Part shown: positions 8,284 to 15,809 of the stretch, piece after piece | Numbering within the stretch: position 1 is the stretch's first letter | Layout: the number at the start of each line of letters is the position of its first letter | From: JAAFIM01 sp964467315 | Lineage (GTDB): Bacteria; Bacteroidota; Bacteroidia; Chitinophagales; Saprospiraceae | Reading direction: 5' to 3' | DNA length: 64,000 nt | Assembly (NCBI GenBank): GCA_964467315.1 | Contig: CAYXSA010000008.1 | Coordinates: forward strand, 1 to 64,000 | The notes under the pieces: generated by a model | What the model saw: only the letters and a program-made list of their open reading frames with translations | What the model was told of the DNA's origin: nothing | Databases searched by the model: none | Position numbers and translations under genes: made by a program

Positions 8284-8291
8284 TATATTTG
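8284..8291 (+). promoter_or_regulatory. Promoter -7 box shared with other TA cassettes
   Basis: TATATTTG within TTTTTTGGCGTATATTTGTA precedes the antitoxin gene. The same TTTTTGGCGTATATTTGTA stretch occurs before the TA pairs at 41958 and 42760, so three separate TA modules use nearly the same promoter. Confidence 0.6.
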
Positions 8292-8314
8292 TAGATAAAA
8301 AATATGCACTTATT

Positions 8315-8581
8315 ATGTCGACACAAAGTATAAACATAGACCTTCCTGCCGATATTCTCGCTTTACTCAATGAGTCTGAAGCAGAATTGAAACAACGCTT
8401 AAAGTTGGCGCTTGCTGTGCAACTCTATCAAGAACAAAAAATAAGCATTGGCAAAGCTGCTCAAATTGCTCAACTTTCTCGCCTGAGCATGGAAACGCTG
8501 CTTTCCAAACACGGCATTAGCATTTCCAATCTTGATGAAAATGATGTGTTGGACGACCTAAAAAAATTAGGCATTGCATGA
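8315..8581 (+). CDS. UPF0175-family antitoxin
   Basis: The 88-residue protein begins with a beta strand (SINIDLPADILALL) followed by helices with ISIGKAAQIAQLSRLSMETLLSKHGI, which is the pattern of UPF0175 (PF03683) antitoxins. These bind DNA and neutralise PIN-type toxins. The coding sequence overlaps the toxin gene by 4 nt (ATGA), which is typical translational coupling. The promoter is the GGCGTATATTTG box at 8284. Confidence 0.8.
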   Translation: MSTQSINIDLPADILALLNESEAELKQRLKLALAVQLYQEQKISIGKAAQIAQLSRLSMETLLSKHGISISNLDENDVLDDLKKLGIA

Positions 8582-9069
8582 ACAGCGGGATAATTGTTGC
8601 TGATGCGGGTCCTATATTTTCGCTTGCCGTTTTGCAGCGCTTGCATCTACTCACGGATTTGTACAGTACCGTGCTAATCCCAACAGCAGTTTGGCAAGAA
8701 TTGACTTTGGATACAAATGCAATTTGCTATTTGCCAATCGTCGAATTTTTTAGCGCCGAACACATAAAAAGCATCTCTACAGTCAACACCCTGACACAGT
8801 TTATGGATTATGGCGAATCTGAGGCAGTGATTTTATACAAAGAAATAAGCGCAGATTTTTTGCTAATTGACGACAAAAAAGCCCGCACAATAGCCGAAAA
8901 AATGCAGGTACGTTGTGTGGGTACATTAGGCATTTTGGCGCAAGCCCGCCAACAAAATCTTATAGCAGCCTTGCGTCCTTTGTTTTTGCAACTGCTTGGC
9001 AACAAACGCTACTATTCCGAAAAAATACTAAACGCCGTCTTGACACAATTCGGAGAAGATACTATATAA
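8578..9069 (+). CDS. PIN-like toxin (DUF3368 type)
   Basis: The 163-residue protein starts with IIVADAGPIFSLAVLQRL, has the central GESEAVILYKEI and the acidic LLIDDKKARTIAEK, and ends GTLGILAQARQQNLI. These are the conserved acidic positions of the DUF3368 branch of PIN ribonucleases (Asp near 9, Glu near 82, Asp near 99). Such proteins usually act as toxins of UPF0175 pairs by cutting RNA. A family B palindrome begins immediately after the stop codon, so the border and the gene end coincide. Confidence 0.8.
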   Translation: MNSGIIVADAGPIFSLAVLQRLHLLTDLYSTVLIPTAVWQELTLDTNAICYLPIVEFFSAEHIKSISTVNTLTQFMDYGESEAVILYKEISADFLLIDDKKARTIAEKMQVRCVGTLGILAQARQQNLIAALRPLFLQLLGNKRYYSEKILNAVLTQFGEDTI

Positions 9070-9070
9070 A

Positions 9071-9109
9071 AACCGCCTAAATAACTGATAATCAGTTGTT
9101 TAGGCGGTA
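9071..9109. repeat. Family B palindrome at the toxin 3' end
   Basis: The arms CCGCCTAAATAACTGAT and ATCAGTTGTTTAGGCGG form a near-perfect inverted repeat 1 nt after the toxin stop. The ACGT array is absent. Instead a family A element follows 18 nt later. It could act as a terminator. Confidence 0.85.
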
Positions 9110-9126
9110 ATGCTTTATTTATATTT

Positions 9127-9262
9127 GCGTGAGGGATAGTAAGGGCAGCTCTTGTGGCTGCCCTGCATAGCCCGACCCTGCGACCCTGTAGAGCCGTTGC
9201 ATGCAACGGCTTTACAAGCGCCGCCCTGCGGCGCGCGGGGAGCAGGGGCACGCCAAAAAAAA
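9127..9262 (-). repeat. Family A dispersed element
   Basis: Read on the minus strand it starts TTTTTTTTGGCGTGCCCCTGC 14 nt after the purC-purQ stop, contains GGGTCGGGCTATGC, and ends CCCTCACGC. P2b carries an inserted hairpin with GCCGTTGCATGCAACGGCT. Confidence 0.85.
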
Positions 9263-9275
9263 CAGCCTGTTTATT

Positions 9276-11045
9276 TTAGCCTCTGCGCTGGCGTAGCAGA
9301 TGCAAGACGATATTTTCAAAGAATTTTAAGCCTGCGCCGTAGTCGTTGTCGCTTTTTTCGAGATGCGAAAAATCGGGGTGATTGAAGCGCGAAAGATAGG
9401 CTTCGGGGTGGGGCATGAGGGCGAAAACCTGCCCTGTCGTATCGCAAAGGGCGGCACATTGCAGTTCTGCGCCATTGGGATTGGCGGGATATTGGGCAGT
9501 GGGCGCGCCTGTGCTGGGGTCGGCATACTGCAAGACGCAAAGCCCCAATTCTTGCACTTTTTGGCGAATGCTATCGTCTTTGAATAGCAGTTTGCCTTCT
9601 CCGTGTCGTATGGGTAAGTCGACGTTTTTGATGTTGGCGGCGAAGGGCGTGGGGCTTTTTCCTGTGCCTACGCAGCGCACCCAACGGTCTTCAAATTGGG
9701 CGCTATCGTTGTGTATGAGGCTGGCTTCTTGCTCGAAATTGCCGCCGATATTGGGCAGCAGACCCAAGCGCGTTAGCATCTGAAACCCATTGCAAATGCC
9801 TGTAATAAATTTGCCTGCTGCGATGAAGTCTTTTAATTCTTCGAGCAAAGTGCGCCCATTGGGCAGGCGGCGGAAGCGGATTTTATTCGCCAGCACCCGC
9901 CCCGAAGCGATATCATCGCCGAAGGAAAAGCCGCCCGCAAAGGCGATAATATCGTAGTCGGCTATGCTTTTACCTTGCACAAAAATCTCGTTTACATGCA
10001 AAATCTCTGCCTCTGCGCCTGCAAGCCGAAAGGCTGCCGCTGTTTCTTCCTCGCAGTTGATGCCGAAACCTGTGAGCACAGCGGCGCGGATGCTGGGGAT
10101 TAAATTTGCGCGGCGCAGGTTGGCGAGTAGGCGACTGCGGGTATCGCTACTATTCTCTAAACTTAGGGGCGCGCCTGTGATGATTTCGTAAATTTGCAGG
10201 TAGCGGCGGGCGGTTTCTTCTGCGATATATTCGGGCAAAACTGTGCGGATATTGCCATCTTCGTCGCGGTTGTCTGTGAGCCAGCGGCGCAAAAATTCTT
10301 TATCGATTTGCTCGGCGCTTTGCGGGTTTTGGGCATAGTCTGCCGCCCACCAAAAGCGGGAAGAATCGGGCGTATGCAGTTCGTCAATCAGTATCAGTTC
10401 GCCCGTCTGGGGCAAAATGCCAAATTCGTATTTGGTATCGACTAAGATAATACCGCGCTCGCGCAAGTACTCCGCACCGAAGGCGAAAAGCTGCAAAGCT
10501 GCCGTTTCCATCTGCGCATATATGGCGGCGCTTGCCAAGCCTGTGGCGACGATTTGGGCGGGCGTAATGGGCAGGTCGTCCGCGTCTTTGGTGGTAGGGG
10601 TGATAAGGGGGGCGGGCAAAGGGTCGTTTAGGTGCAGCCCATTGGGCAAAACTACGCCGCCAAATTCGCGCTGTCCTGCTGCGTAGGCTTTCCACATCGT
10701 GCCTGCGATATAGGCGCGCACGACCATTTCTACGCGGATAGGTTCGGCATTTCGGACGAGGGTAGCGTTGGGGTCGAGGGATTTTAGGAGGTGATTGGGC
10801 AGGATATGGCGGGTTTTTTCGAGCCAAAAATTGGCTAAACCGTTGAGTACAGCGCCTTTATGCGGAATGAGCGTTTTTATTTTGAGATTGAACGCCGATA
10901 TACGGTCGCTAACCACTATAAGCCGCTGATTATCATTTATTTGTACGCTATCGCGCACCTTTCCGCTGTAGATATTTTCGGCGAAAACGGGGTAGTCGAA
11001 TTGCCGCAGGCAGTCGGTATTGAGGCTAAGGCTGGTCGCTATCAT
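9276..11045 (-). CDS. purC-purQ: Fused SAICAR synthetase / FGAM synthase glutaminase (PurC-PurQ)
   Basis: The 589-residue protein joins two enzymes of de novo purine synthesis. Residues 1 to about 310 are SAICAR synthetase (ATP-dependent ligation of aspartate to CAIR), with IYSGKVRD near 25, AYIAGTMWKAY, and the DTKYEFG and DELHTPDSSRFW motifs. From about residue 339 (IRAAVLTGFGINCEEE) it is the PurQ glutaminase, with nucleophile Cys near 417 in GICNGFQML and the MPHPEAY motif near 543. PurQ supplies ammonia to PurL; the partner PurL at 58631 lacks this domain. PurC and PurQ catalyse non-consecutive steps, so the fusion is unusual. No frameshift or stop separates the halves, and the linker is about 25 residues. 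Confidence 0.95.
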   Translation of the reverse strand: MIATSLSLNTDCLRQFDYPVFAENIYSGKVRDSVQINDNQRLIVVSDRISAFNLKIKTLIPHKGAVLNGLANFWLEKTRHILPNHLLKSLDPNATLVRNAEPIRVEMVVRAYIAGTMWKAYAAGQREFGGVVLPNGLHLNDPLPAPLITPTTKDADDLPITPAQIVATGLASAAIYAQMETAALQLFAFGAEYLRERGIILVDTKYEFGILPQTGELILIDELHTPDSSRFWWAADYAQNPQSAEQIDKEFLRRWLTDNRDEDGNIRTVLPEYIAEETARRYLQIYEIITGAPLSLENSSDTRSRLLANLRRANLIPSIRAAVLTGFGINCEEETAAAFRLAGAEAEILHVNEIFVQGKSIADYDIIAFAGGFSFGDDIASGRVLANKIRFRRLPNGRTLLEELKDFIAAGKFITGICNGFQMLTRLGLLPNIGGNFEQEASLIHNDSAQFEDRWVRCVGTGKSPTPFAANIKNVDLPIRHGEGKLLFKDDSIRQKVQELGLCVLQYADPSTGAPTAQYPANPNGAELQCAALCDTTGQVFALMPHPEAYLSRFNHPDFSHLEKSDNDYGAGLKFFENIVLHLLRQRRG

Positions 11046-11085
11046 GGAGGTGTGCTAATGATTGATTTATATTTAAATTATACGG

Positions 11086-11219
11086 TTTTTTTGGCGTGCC
11101 CTCGCCCCCGCCTGCGCGAAAAAACGCGCAGGCGCACTCCGCAAAGCGGCGTGCAAAAGGGGGCGTGGTCGGGCTATCCGTTGCAGCCGCTGCGCGGCTT
11201 CCACTACTATCCCTCACGC
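11086..11219 (+). repeat. Family A dispersed element
   Basis: It starts TTTTTTTGGCGTGCCC, contains GTGGTCGGGCTATCC, has a P3 hairpin AGCCGCTGCGCGGCT and ends CTATCCCTCACGC. Its last bases supply the final Ala codon and TGA stop of the minus-strand gene at 11214-11429. Confidence 0.85.
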
Positions 11220-11429
11220 AAAATACTCCTTAAAATCGTCTAAGGGCTCATCGAAATCTGCGGACATCGTGAAGCGCACTTGCCCGAAACCCGCTTTTCT
11301 ATTTTGATTATTGATAGGCAGCTCTTCTTTGGCTTTGTAGAGCAAAAAGTCTACAAATTGCAAAACCTCTTGGCGCATATCTGGCGGCAATGCCATTAGT
11401 TTGGCGATAAGCAAAGTATCATCACTCAT
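11214..11429 (-). CDS. DUF2281-like antitoxin
   Basis: The 71-residue protein has an N-terminal helix LLIAKLMALPPDMRQEVLQFVDFLL and a C-terminal ADFDEPLDDFKEYF tail. This layout matches the protein at 42760 (LPDEQKAEVWDFIAFLL and ADDFNAPLEDFQDY), where it is clearly paired with a PIN toxin. The stop codon and last codon lie in the end of a family A repeat (GCG TGA), so the original C-terminus may have been altered by the repeat. No toxin is found next to it: downstream is the repeat, then purC-purQ. It is therefore an orphan, perhaps a relic. Confidence 0.65.
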   Translation of the reverse strand: MSDDTLLIAKLMALPPDMRQEVLQFVDFLLYKAKEELPINNQNRKAGFGQVRFTMSADFDEPLDDFKEYFA

Positions 11430-11501
11430 TGTGTATTGGCGTGCTGAAGCAGATGGTGAATTTTTTCGTCGTTTTTGTATCTTTGTAGAAAAGAGTACAA
11501 A

Positions 11502-11687
11502 ATGAAAATTTACAAAATCGAAACAGAGAATATGCCTGAAGTATCTTAATTGGCAGTTATTGCAGTAGAAAAAATTAAGGCATTAGCACAAAAAATTCAA
11601 GAGCGCAATAAAAATAAGCCAGTTATCAGCGAAGAGGAAATAGCCAAAGAGGTAGATATTGTAAGAAAAAAGCGCTTGAGTAAATAA
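11502..11687 (+). pseudogene. Broken small antitoxin-like gene
   Basis: A frame of 61 codons starts MKIYKIETENMPEVS, meets TAA at codon 16 (11547-11549), and continues in the same frame to 11687 ending VISEEEIAKEVDIVRKKRLSK. The EEEI...EVD.VR pattern is that of small antitoxins found upstream of PIN toxins. A -7 box TATCTTTG lies about 15 nt before the ATG. The TTG after the stop could restart translation to give 45 residues. No toxin follows; a family A element and purF come next. Confidence 0.5.
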
Positions 11688-11774
11688 TGAAGTTTAAACA
11701 GCTTCAATAAAAAAAACTGTTAGAAACTGCCATTGCAGTAGTATTTTCGCGCTGCCTTTGCAGCGCGATTTTTT

Positions 11775-11868
11775 GCGTGAGGGATAGCAGTGGAAGCGCC
11801 GTAAGGCGCTGCAACGGATAGCCCGACCGCTGCCCCTTTTTGGGCAGCGGGCACGCCCAAAAAAAACA
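11775..11868 (-). repeat. Family A dispersed element
   Basis: Read on the minus strand it starts within 8 nt of the purF stop as TTTTTTTTGGGCGTGCCC. P2b is CTGCCC / GGGCAG, P3 AGCGCC / GGCGCT, and it ends CCCTCACGC. A clean example of the consensus. Confidence 0.9.
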
Positions 11869-11875
11869 TAACAAG

Positions 11876-13306
11876 TTACAAGCTGGCACGCATTTGCTCT
11901 ATGGCGGCGATGGTTTGGGCAGCGCCTAAGGTGGGGTATTTGCCTGTGAGGCAAGCCATGCAGGTGGGCAAAAACTCGTCGAATATCGTTTTAAGGTCTT
12001 CCGCTGTTTGGTAGACCAGCGCGTCCGCGCCGATGAATTGGCGTATTTCTTCGTGTGTGCGTTGGGCGGCGATGAGCTGGGTGGTTTCCGACATATCGAT
12101 GCCGTAAATGCAGGGGCTGATGATGGGCGGAGCGGCGGAAACGAAATAAATTTCCTTCGCGCCTGCTTCGCGCAGCGATTGTACGATGCGGCGCGAGGTG
12201 GTGCCGCGCACGATGGAGTCGTCGACGACGGCGATTTTGCGCCCTGCGATGGTCTTGCGTATGGGGTTGAGTTTGCGCCTTACGACGGCTTCGCGCTCGG
12301 CTTGGGTGGGAGCGATGAAACTGCGCCCGATGTAGTTGTTTTTGACTAAGCCGCGTTTGTGTGGTATGCCCATCGCCTCCGACAGCCCAGAGGCGGCGAA
12401 ATAGCCCGAATTGGGCACGTCGATGATGATGTCGGGCACGAGGTTTTGCTCCCGCATTTTTTCGGCTAAACGTCTGCCCATTTTTACCCGCTGCCCTGCG
12501 ACTAAGCGCCCATGTATCGTAGAATCTTCGCGGGCGAAGTAGATATATTCAAATACGCAAAAGGCGGTTTTCTCTTTTTCTGTGGGCTGCGAGCTGTGCA
12601 AATTGCCTTCGTTGTCTATGAAAATTGCTTCGCCTGCCTGCATATCGCGCACAACTTCGTAGCCGAGTAGGTCGAAACAAACGCTTTCGGAGGCGACGGC
12701 AAAGGTTGTTTTGCTGTCCTGCGTTTTTTTGCCGATAATCATGGGGCGTATGCCCTGCGGGTCGCAAAAGGCGAGCAAACCGTGATTGGCAATGATGGCA
12801 ACAGCGGCATAAGCGCCTTCTACCTTTTTTTGGGTTTCGCCGACGGCGGCAAAAATCTCTTTATGCCCGATATGGGCGAGGTCGTGGCGGCGTATTTCTG
12901 CCGTGAGCGTATAAAGTATCAGCTCCAAATCGTTGGTGGTGGTGGGCAGTACGTGGTATTCTTCGTACAAACGTCGGCTCAACTCCGTGAAGTTCGTAAC
13001 GTTGCCATTATGCGCCATAGCGATACCGAAAGGGTAATTGGTCGATATGGGTTGGGCATTTTCTACTACGTTGGTGCCGTGCGTGGTGTAGCGCACGTGC
13101 CCGATGCCGACTTTGCCGCGCAGGCGTTGCAGGTGTTTTTGCTCGAAAACATCGCTCACCAAACCCAGCCCCTTTTTGGTGTGAAACATACCCTCAAAAG
13201 TGATAGCGCCCGCCGCGTCTTGCCCCCGATGCTGCAAGGCACTTAGCCCCATGAGTAAGTCGTACACTATCGCATCTTGCCCGATAAAACCGACGATACC
13301 ACACAT
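11876..13306 (-). CDS. purF: Amidophosphoribosyltransferase
   Basis: PurF makes 5-phosphoribosylamine from PRPP and glutamine, the committed step of purine synthesis. The protein begins MCGIVGFIGQDAIVYDLL; Cys2 becomes the N-terminal nucleophile of the class II glutaminase after Met removal, and LQHRGQDAAGA follows. The phosphoribosyltransferase domain carries the PRPP loop IAVVDDSIVRGTTSRR near residue 355. At 476 residues it matches the family. The start is fixed by Cys2. A -7 box TACCTTTG (minus strand, 13335-13342) lies about 30 nt upstream. Purine-repressor sites are not evident. A family A element follows the stop at once. Confidence 0.95.
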   Translation of the reverse strand: MCGIVGFIGQDAIVYDLLMGLSALQHRGQDAAGAITFEGMFHTKKGLGLVSDVFEQKHLQRLRGKVGIGHVRYTTHGTNVVENAQPISTNYPFGIAMAHNGNVTNFTELSRRLYEEYHVLPTTTNDLELILYTLTAEIRRHDLAHIGHKEIFAAVGETQKKVEGAYAAVAIIANHGLLAFCDPQGIRPMIIGKKTQDSKTTFAVASESVCFDLLGYEVVRDMQAGEAIFIDNEGNLHSSQPTEKEKTAFCVFEYIYFAREDSTIHGRLVAGQRVKMGRRLAEKMREQNLVPDIIIDVPNSGYFAASGLSEAMGIPHKRGLVKNNYIGRSFIAPTQAEREAVVRRKLNPIRKTIAGRKIAVVDDSIVRGTTSRRIVQSLREAGAKEIYFVSAAPPIISPCIYGIDMSETTQLIAAQRTHEEIRQFIGADALVYQTAEDLKTIFDEFLPTCMACLTGKYPTLGAAQTIAAIEQMRASL

Positions 13307-13334
13307 AGCCTTTTTTCTGTTGATTTTGAAAGTG

Positions 13335-13342
13335 CAAAGGTA
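13335..13342 (-). promoter_or_regulatory. Putative promoter -7 box of purF
   Basis: On the minus strand TACCTTTG fits TAnnTTTG and lies 28 nt before the purF ATG. Confidence 0.45.
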
Positions 13343-13366
13343 CGCAAAAGGCAGGCGAAGGGGCGG

Positions 13367-14494
13367 TTAAGTTTTCGTTAAGTCGCTGGGCAGGCTTTCC
13401 ATTGCTTGCGCCTTTTCTAAAATTTGCAATAGAGCCTGATTGATATATATTTTCTCTTTACCGATTTTTTGGGACTTTAGAAAGCCGCTTTTTTCAAGCT
13501 CCGCGAGATAGTTGCCAACGGTTTTGGGTGTGCCTATATTTTTGTTTATGAGGTATTGGCGCTTGGTATAAGGGAGACGGAAAATGATTTCGATGAGGTC
13601 TTTTGAATAGACTTTTGGTAAGAGTGTTTGTATGCTGGCGGCTGTTTGCTCCATTAGTTTGATGATTTCGTTTAGGCGTTGCAAAGCGGCTGCCGCTGTT
13701 TTTTCGACCATATCGAGCATATACAAAAGGTAGGCTTCCCAGTCATTTTGTTCCGTTACGCCGCGCAGTCGCTGATAGTAGAGCGTTTTATGCTGAATGA
13801 TGTATTCGCTTAAGTAAAGCGCAGGAACAGCAAGTAAGCCTGTAAGCTTGAGATAAAGGAGCAAAAGTATTCGCCCTGTTCTACCGTTACCATCGGCAAA
13901 TGGATGTATCGCTTCAAATTGGTAGTGCATAACCGCCATTTTTATAAGCGGGTCGATATCGTCACTATCCTCATTTACAAATTTTTCCCAGTTCGCCAAT
14001 TTATCTCTTATGATGTCTGCGCCGCTAGGCGGAGTATAGATAACTTCACCCCAAGGATTGCTTAGTGTCGTGCCTGCCGTCGTGCGTATAGAAGCCGTAC
14101 TTTGCTTGATGTTTTGGACGATTTTTATGCACAGATTGGTCGTAATAATTGGTTTTTTTTCGAGTTCGGCGAAGGCTGCCCAAAGCGCATTTTTGTAGTA
14201 TAAAACTTCTTTTGTGCTAGCATCGCCTTGTTTTAAATCTGCTACGAAAGACTTAAAAAGATGGTCGTTGGTGGTAATGATATTTTCTATCTCTGAGCTG
14301 GCTTTTGCCTCTCGCAAGTGAATAGTATCCAAAAAAAGCGTCGGATTGGGCAGCGCAAGCAAAGCGCCATTGAGTTGAGCCAAGGCGCGACTTGTGGAAA
14401 TCACCTTTTTTAAAACTTTAGGCGTTTGAATATCGACCAGAGGCGGCAATAGCGGCAGCTCGTTGTATGGTTGAAAACGGTCAAAATTAGACAT
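13367..14494 (-). CDS. Fic-family adenylyltransferase with winged-helix C-terminus
   Basis: The 375-residue protein carries the full catalytic Fic motif HPFADGNGRTGR near residues 194-205, so AMP transfer from ATP to a target protein is expected. Residues 66-71 (SSEIEN) match the inhibitory (S/T)xxxE(G/N) helix, placed N-terminal as in class II Fic proteins; Glu70 would block ATP until released. The C-terminal 80 residues (PYTKRQYLINKNIGTPKTVGNYLAELE) form a winged helix, so the protein may bind DNA, plausibly the nested palindromes just upstream. It is monocistronic. The likely start is the ATG at 14494, just before the FDRFQPYNELPLLPP segment typical of the family. Confidence 0.9.
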   Translation of the reverse strand: MSNFDRFQPYNELPLLPPLVDIQTPKVLKKVISTSRALAQLNGALLALPNPTLFLDTIHLREAKASSEIENIITTNDHLFKSFVADLKQGDASTKEVLYYKNALWAAFAELEKKPIITTNLCIKIVQNIKQSTASIRTTAGTTLSNPWGEVIYTPPSGADIIRDKLANWEKFVNEDSDDIDPLIKMAVMHYQFEAIHPFADGNGRTGRILLLLYLKLTGLLAVPALYLSEYIIQHKTLYYQRLRGVTEQNDWEAYLLYMLDMVEKTAAAALQRLNEIIKLMEQTAASIQTLLPKVYSKDLIEIIFRLPYTKRQYLINKNIGTPKTVGNYLAELEKSGFLKSQKIGKEKIYINQALLQILEKAQAMESLPSDLTKT

Positions 14495-14525
14495 AAACGA
14501 GGGCGTTTTTTACACTTGTATAGAG

Positions 14526-14590
14526 AACGAGGGTAAAAATACGCTTTTTTTACCTTCGTTTGTACAACGAAGGTAAAATTTACCCTTGTT
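14526..14590. promoter_or_regulatory. Nested palindromes upstream of fic, probable operator
   Basis: An inner perfect palindrome (TACCTTCGTT 14551-14560, AACGAAGGTA 14566-14575) lies inside an outer pair AACGAGGGTAAA (14526-14537) and TTTACCCTTGTT (14579-14590) with one mismatch. All four arms are versions of AACGARGGTA. The site is 32 nt upstream of the Fic start. Self-regulation by the winged-helix end of Fic is plausible. Confidence 0.6.
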
Positions 14591-14612
14591 AAGTCGACAA
14601 TGAACAAAGCTG

Positions 14613-14766
14613 TTTTTTTTGGGCGTGCCCCTGCTTCCCGCCCGCCCAAAAGGCGGGCTTAAAGGTCGCAGGGTCGGGCTATTCGGGGCGACCGCGAAGC
14701 AGCCCCGTAGGGCATCATCATCGCCCAAATGGGCGAATGTTGATTCGCCCCTACTATCCCTCACGC
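14613..14766 (+). repeat. Family A dispersed element
   Basis: It starts TTTTTTTTGGGCGTGCCC, contains GCAGGGTCGGGCTATTC and ends CTATCCCTCACGC. The P3 region is enlarged with GGGGCGACC and GAATGTTGATTCGCCCC; it is nearly the same P3 as at 40541 and 61899. Confidence 0.85.
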
Positions 14767-14872
14767 AAGGAAAATAAAGCGGTTGAGGGTTGAAATGACT
14801 TTTTCCTTTTTATCTGAACTATTTGAATGGCTTGCTGGTTTGTCAACTAATTCATTAACAATTTAAAACAAA

Positions 14873-15280
14873 ATGAGGACAATATTTTTACATGATTCGT
14901 TTTGGGAGTTATACAACAAACTCGCTCCCCCAACGCAAGAAAAAATTGATGATATTTTACGCATCTTACAAAGTCTGCCCCGCCCAAGCGAAAACCATGT
15001 TAAGCATCTCACAAATAGCGGAGGTATTTATGAGATTCGAGCGCAAGACCGTACCAGTCAATATCGGTTTTTATTTTTCTTTACAGATGGCGGTAATTTG
15101 ATGACAGGAAAAGAAGTTTTGGTATGCGAAGGTTTTGTGAAAAAAGATAATAAGGACTATAAAAAGCCTATAAAAAGGGTTCAAGAGATAAAAAATGACT
15201 ATAATAGCCCAGAAAGTGGCGAAATAGCCAACAACAGCGAAGAAAGCGGCAATTCAAAAGAGGATGAAATTCCTCCTTAG
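14873..15280 (+). CDS. higB: HigB-like toxin (RelE/ParE superfamily, Gp49 type)
   Basis: The 135-residue protein matches the phage-derived Gp49/HigB group: an N-terminal FLHDSFWELYNKLAPPTQEKIDDIL helix, then GGIYEIRAQDRTSQYRFLFFF and the EVLVCEGFVKKDNKD segment with the basic residues expected of an mRNA interferase. The last 25 residues (after NDYNSPE) are acidic and Ser/Asn-rich and look like a tail outside the domain. The gene precedes its antitoxin by 88 bp, the reversed order typical of higBA. Confidence 0.85.
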   Translation: MRTIFLHDSFWELYNKLAPPTQEKIDDILRILQSLPRPSENHVKHLTNSGGIYEIRAQDRTSQYRFLFFFTDGGNLMTGKEVLVCEGFVKKDNKDYKKPIKRVQEIKNDYNSPESGEIANNSEESGNSKEDEIPP

Positions 15281-15368
15281 ATTATTGGGCTGTTTGTATT
15301 AAATTTGAGAAAATTGAGACGCTAAAAATGCGATAGTGTTTTTGTGTCTTTTTAATTAAGAATAAATT

Positions 15369-15659
15369 ATGATGAATTTAGAAGATTTTTTTGCACAGAA
15401 ATACGGCGAAAAAGGCAGCCCAACCCGCTTAGAGTTTGAGCGCAAAGCAGCTGCTTGCCATCTGGCGCAAAAACTAAAAGACGAGCGGCGCAAACTTAAA
15501 CTCACTCAGAGTCAGGTCGCCGAAAGAATCCATTCGCAAAAGCAGTTTATTTCTCGCATCGAAAATGGAGATGTAGACGTGCAACTATCGACTTTCTTAG
15601 CGATATTAGATGCGCTTGGTTTGTCCGTCGTGTTTGCTCCGAAAGCAACAACTACGTAA
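15369..15659 (+). CDS. higA: HigA-like XRE antitoxin
   Basis: The 96-residue protein has an HTH_3 domain at residues 35-90 (LKDERRKLKLTQSQVAERI, HSQKQFISRIENGDVDVQLSTFL) preceded by an N-terminal helix LEFERKAAACHLAQKL, which is common in HigA partners of Gp49-type toxins. It should bind the toxin and repress the operon. A strong intrinsic terminator follows the stop. Confidence 0.85.
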   Translation: MMNLEDFFAQKYGEKGSPTRLEFERKAAACHLAQKLKDERRKLKLTQSQVAERIHSQKQFISRIENGDVDVQLSTFLAILDALGLSVVFAPKATTT

Positions 15660-15664
15660 AAACA

Positions 15665-15704
15665 CCGCCCACGACAACTCTTTTGTTATCGTGGGCGGCT
15701 TTAT
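15665..15704 (+). terminator. Intrinsic terminator of higBA
   Basis: The stem CCGCCCACGA / TCGTGGGCGG with a loop containing CTCTTTTG is followed by TTTATTTTT. Confidence 0.85.
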
Positions 15705-15710
15705 TTTTAT

Positions 15711-15800
15711 GCGTGAGGGATAGAAATGTAGAGCCGTGATTTATCACGGCTCGCAATGGATAGCCCGACCCGCGCCCTTTAAAGGCGCGGGGCACGCCCA
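15711..15800 (-). repeat. Family A dispersed element
   Basis: Minus strand: it starts 10 nt after the SulP stop with TTGGGCGTGCCCC. P2b is CGCGCC / GGCGCG, the P3 hairpin is GAGCCGTGAT / ATCACGGCTC, and it ends CCCTCACGC. Confidence 0.9.
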
Positions 15801-15809
15801 AGAAAAAAC

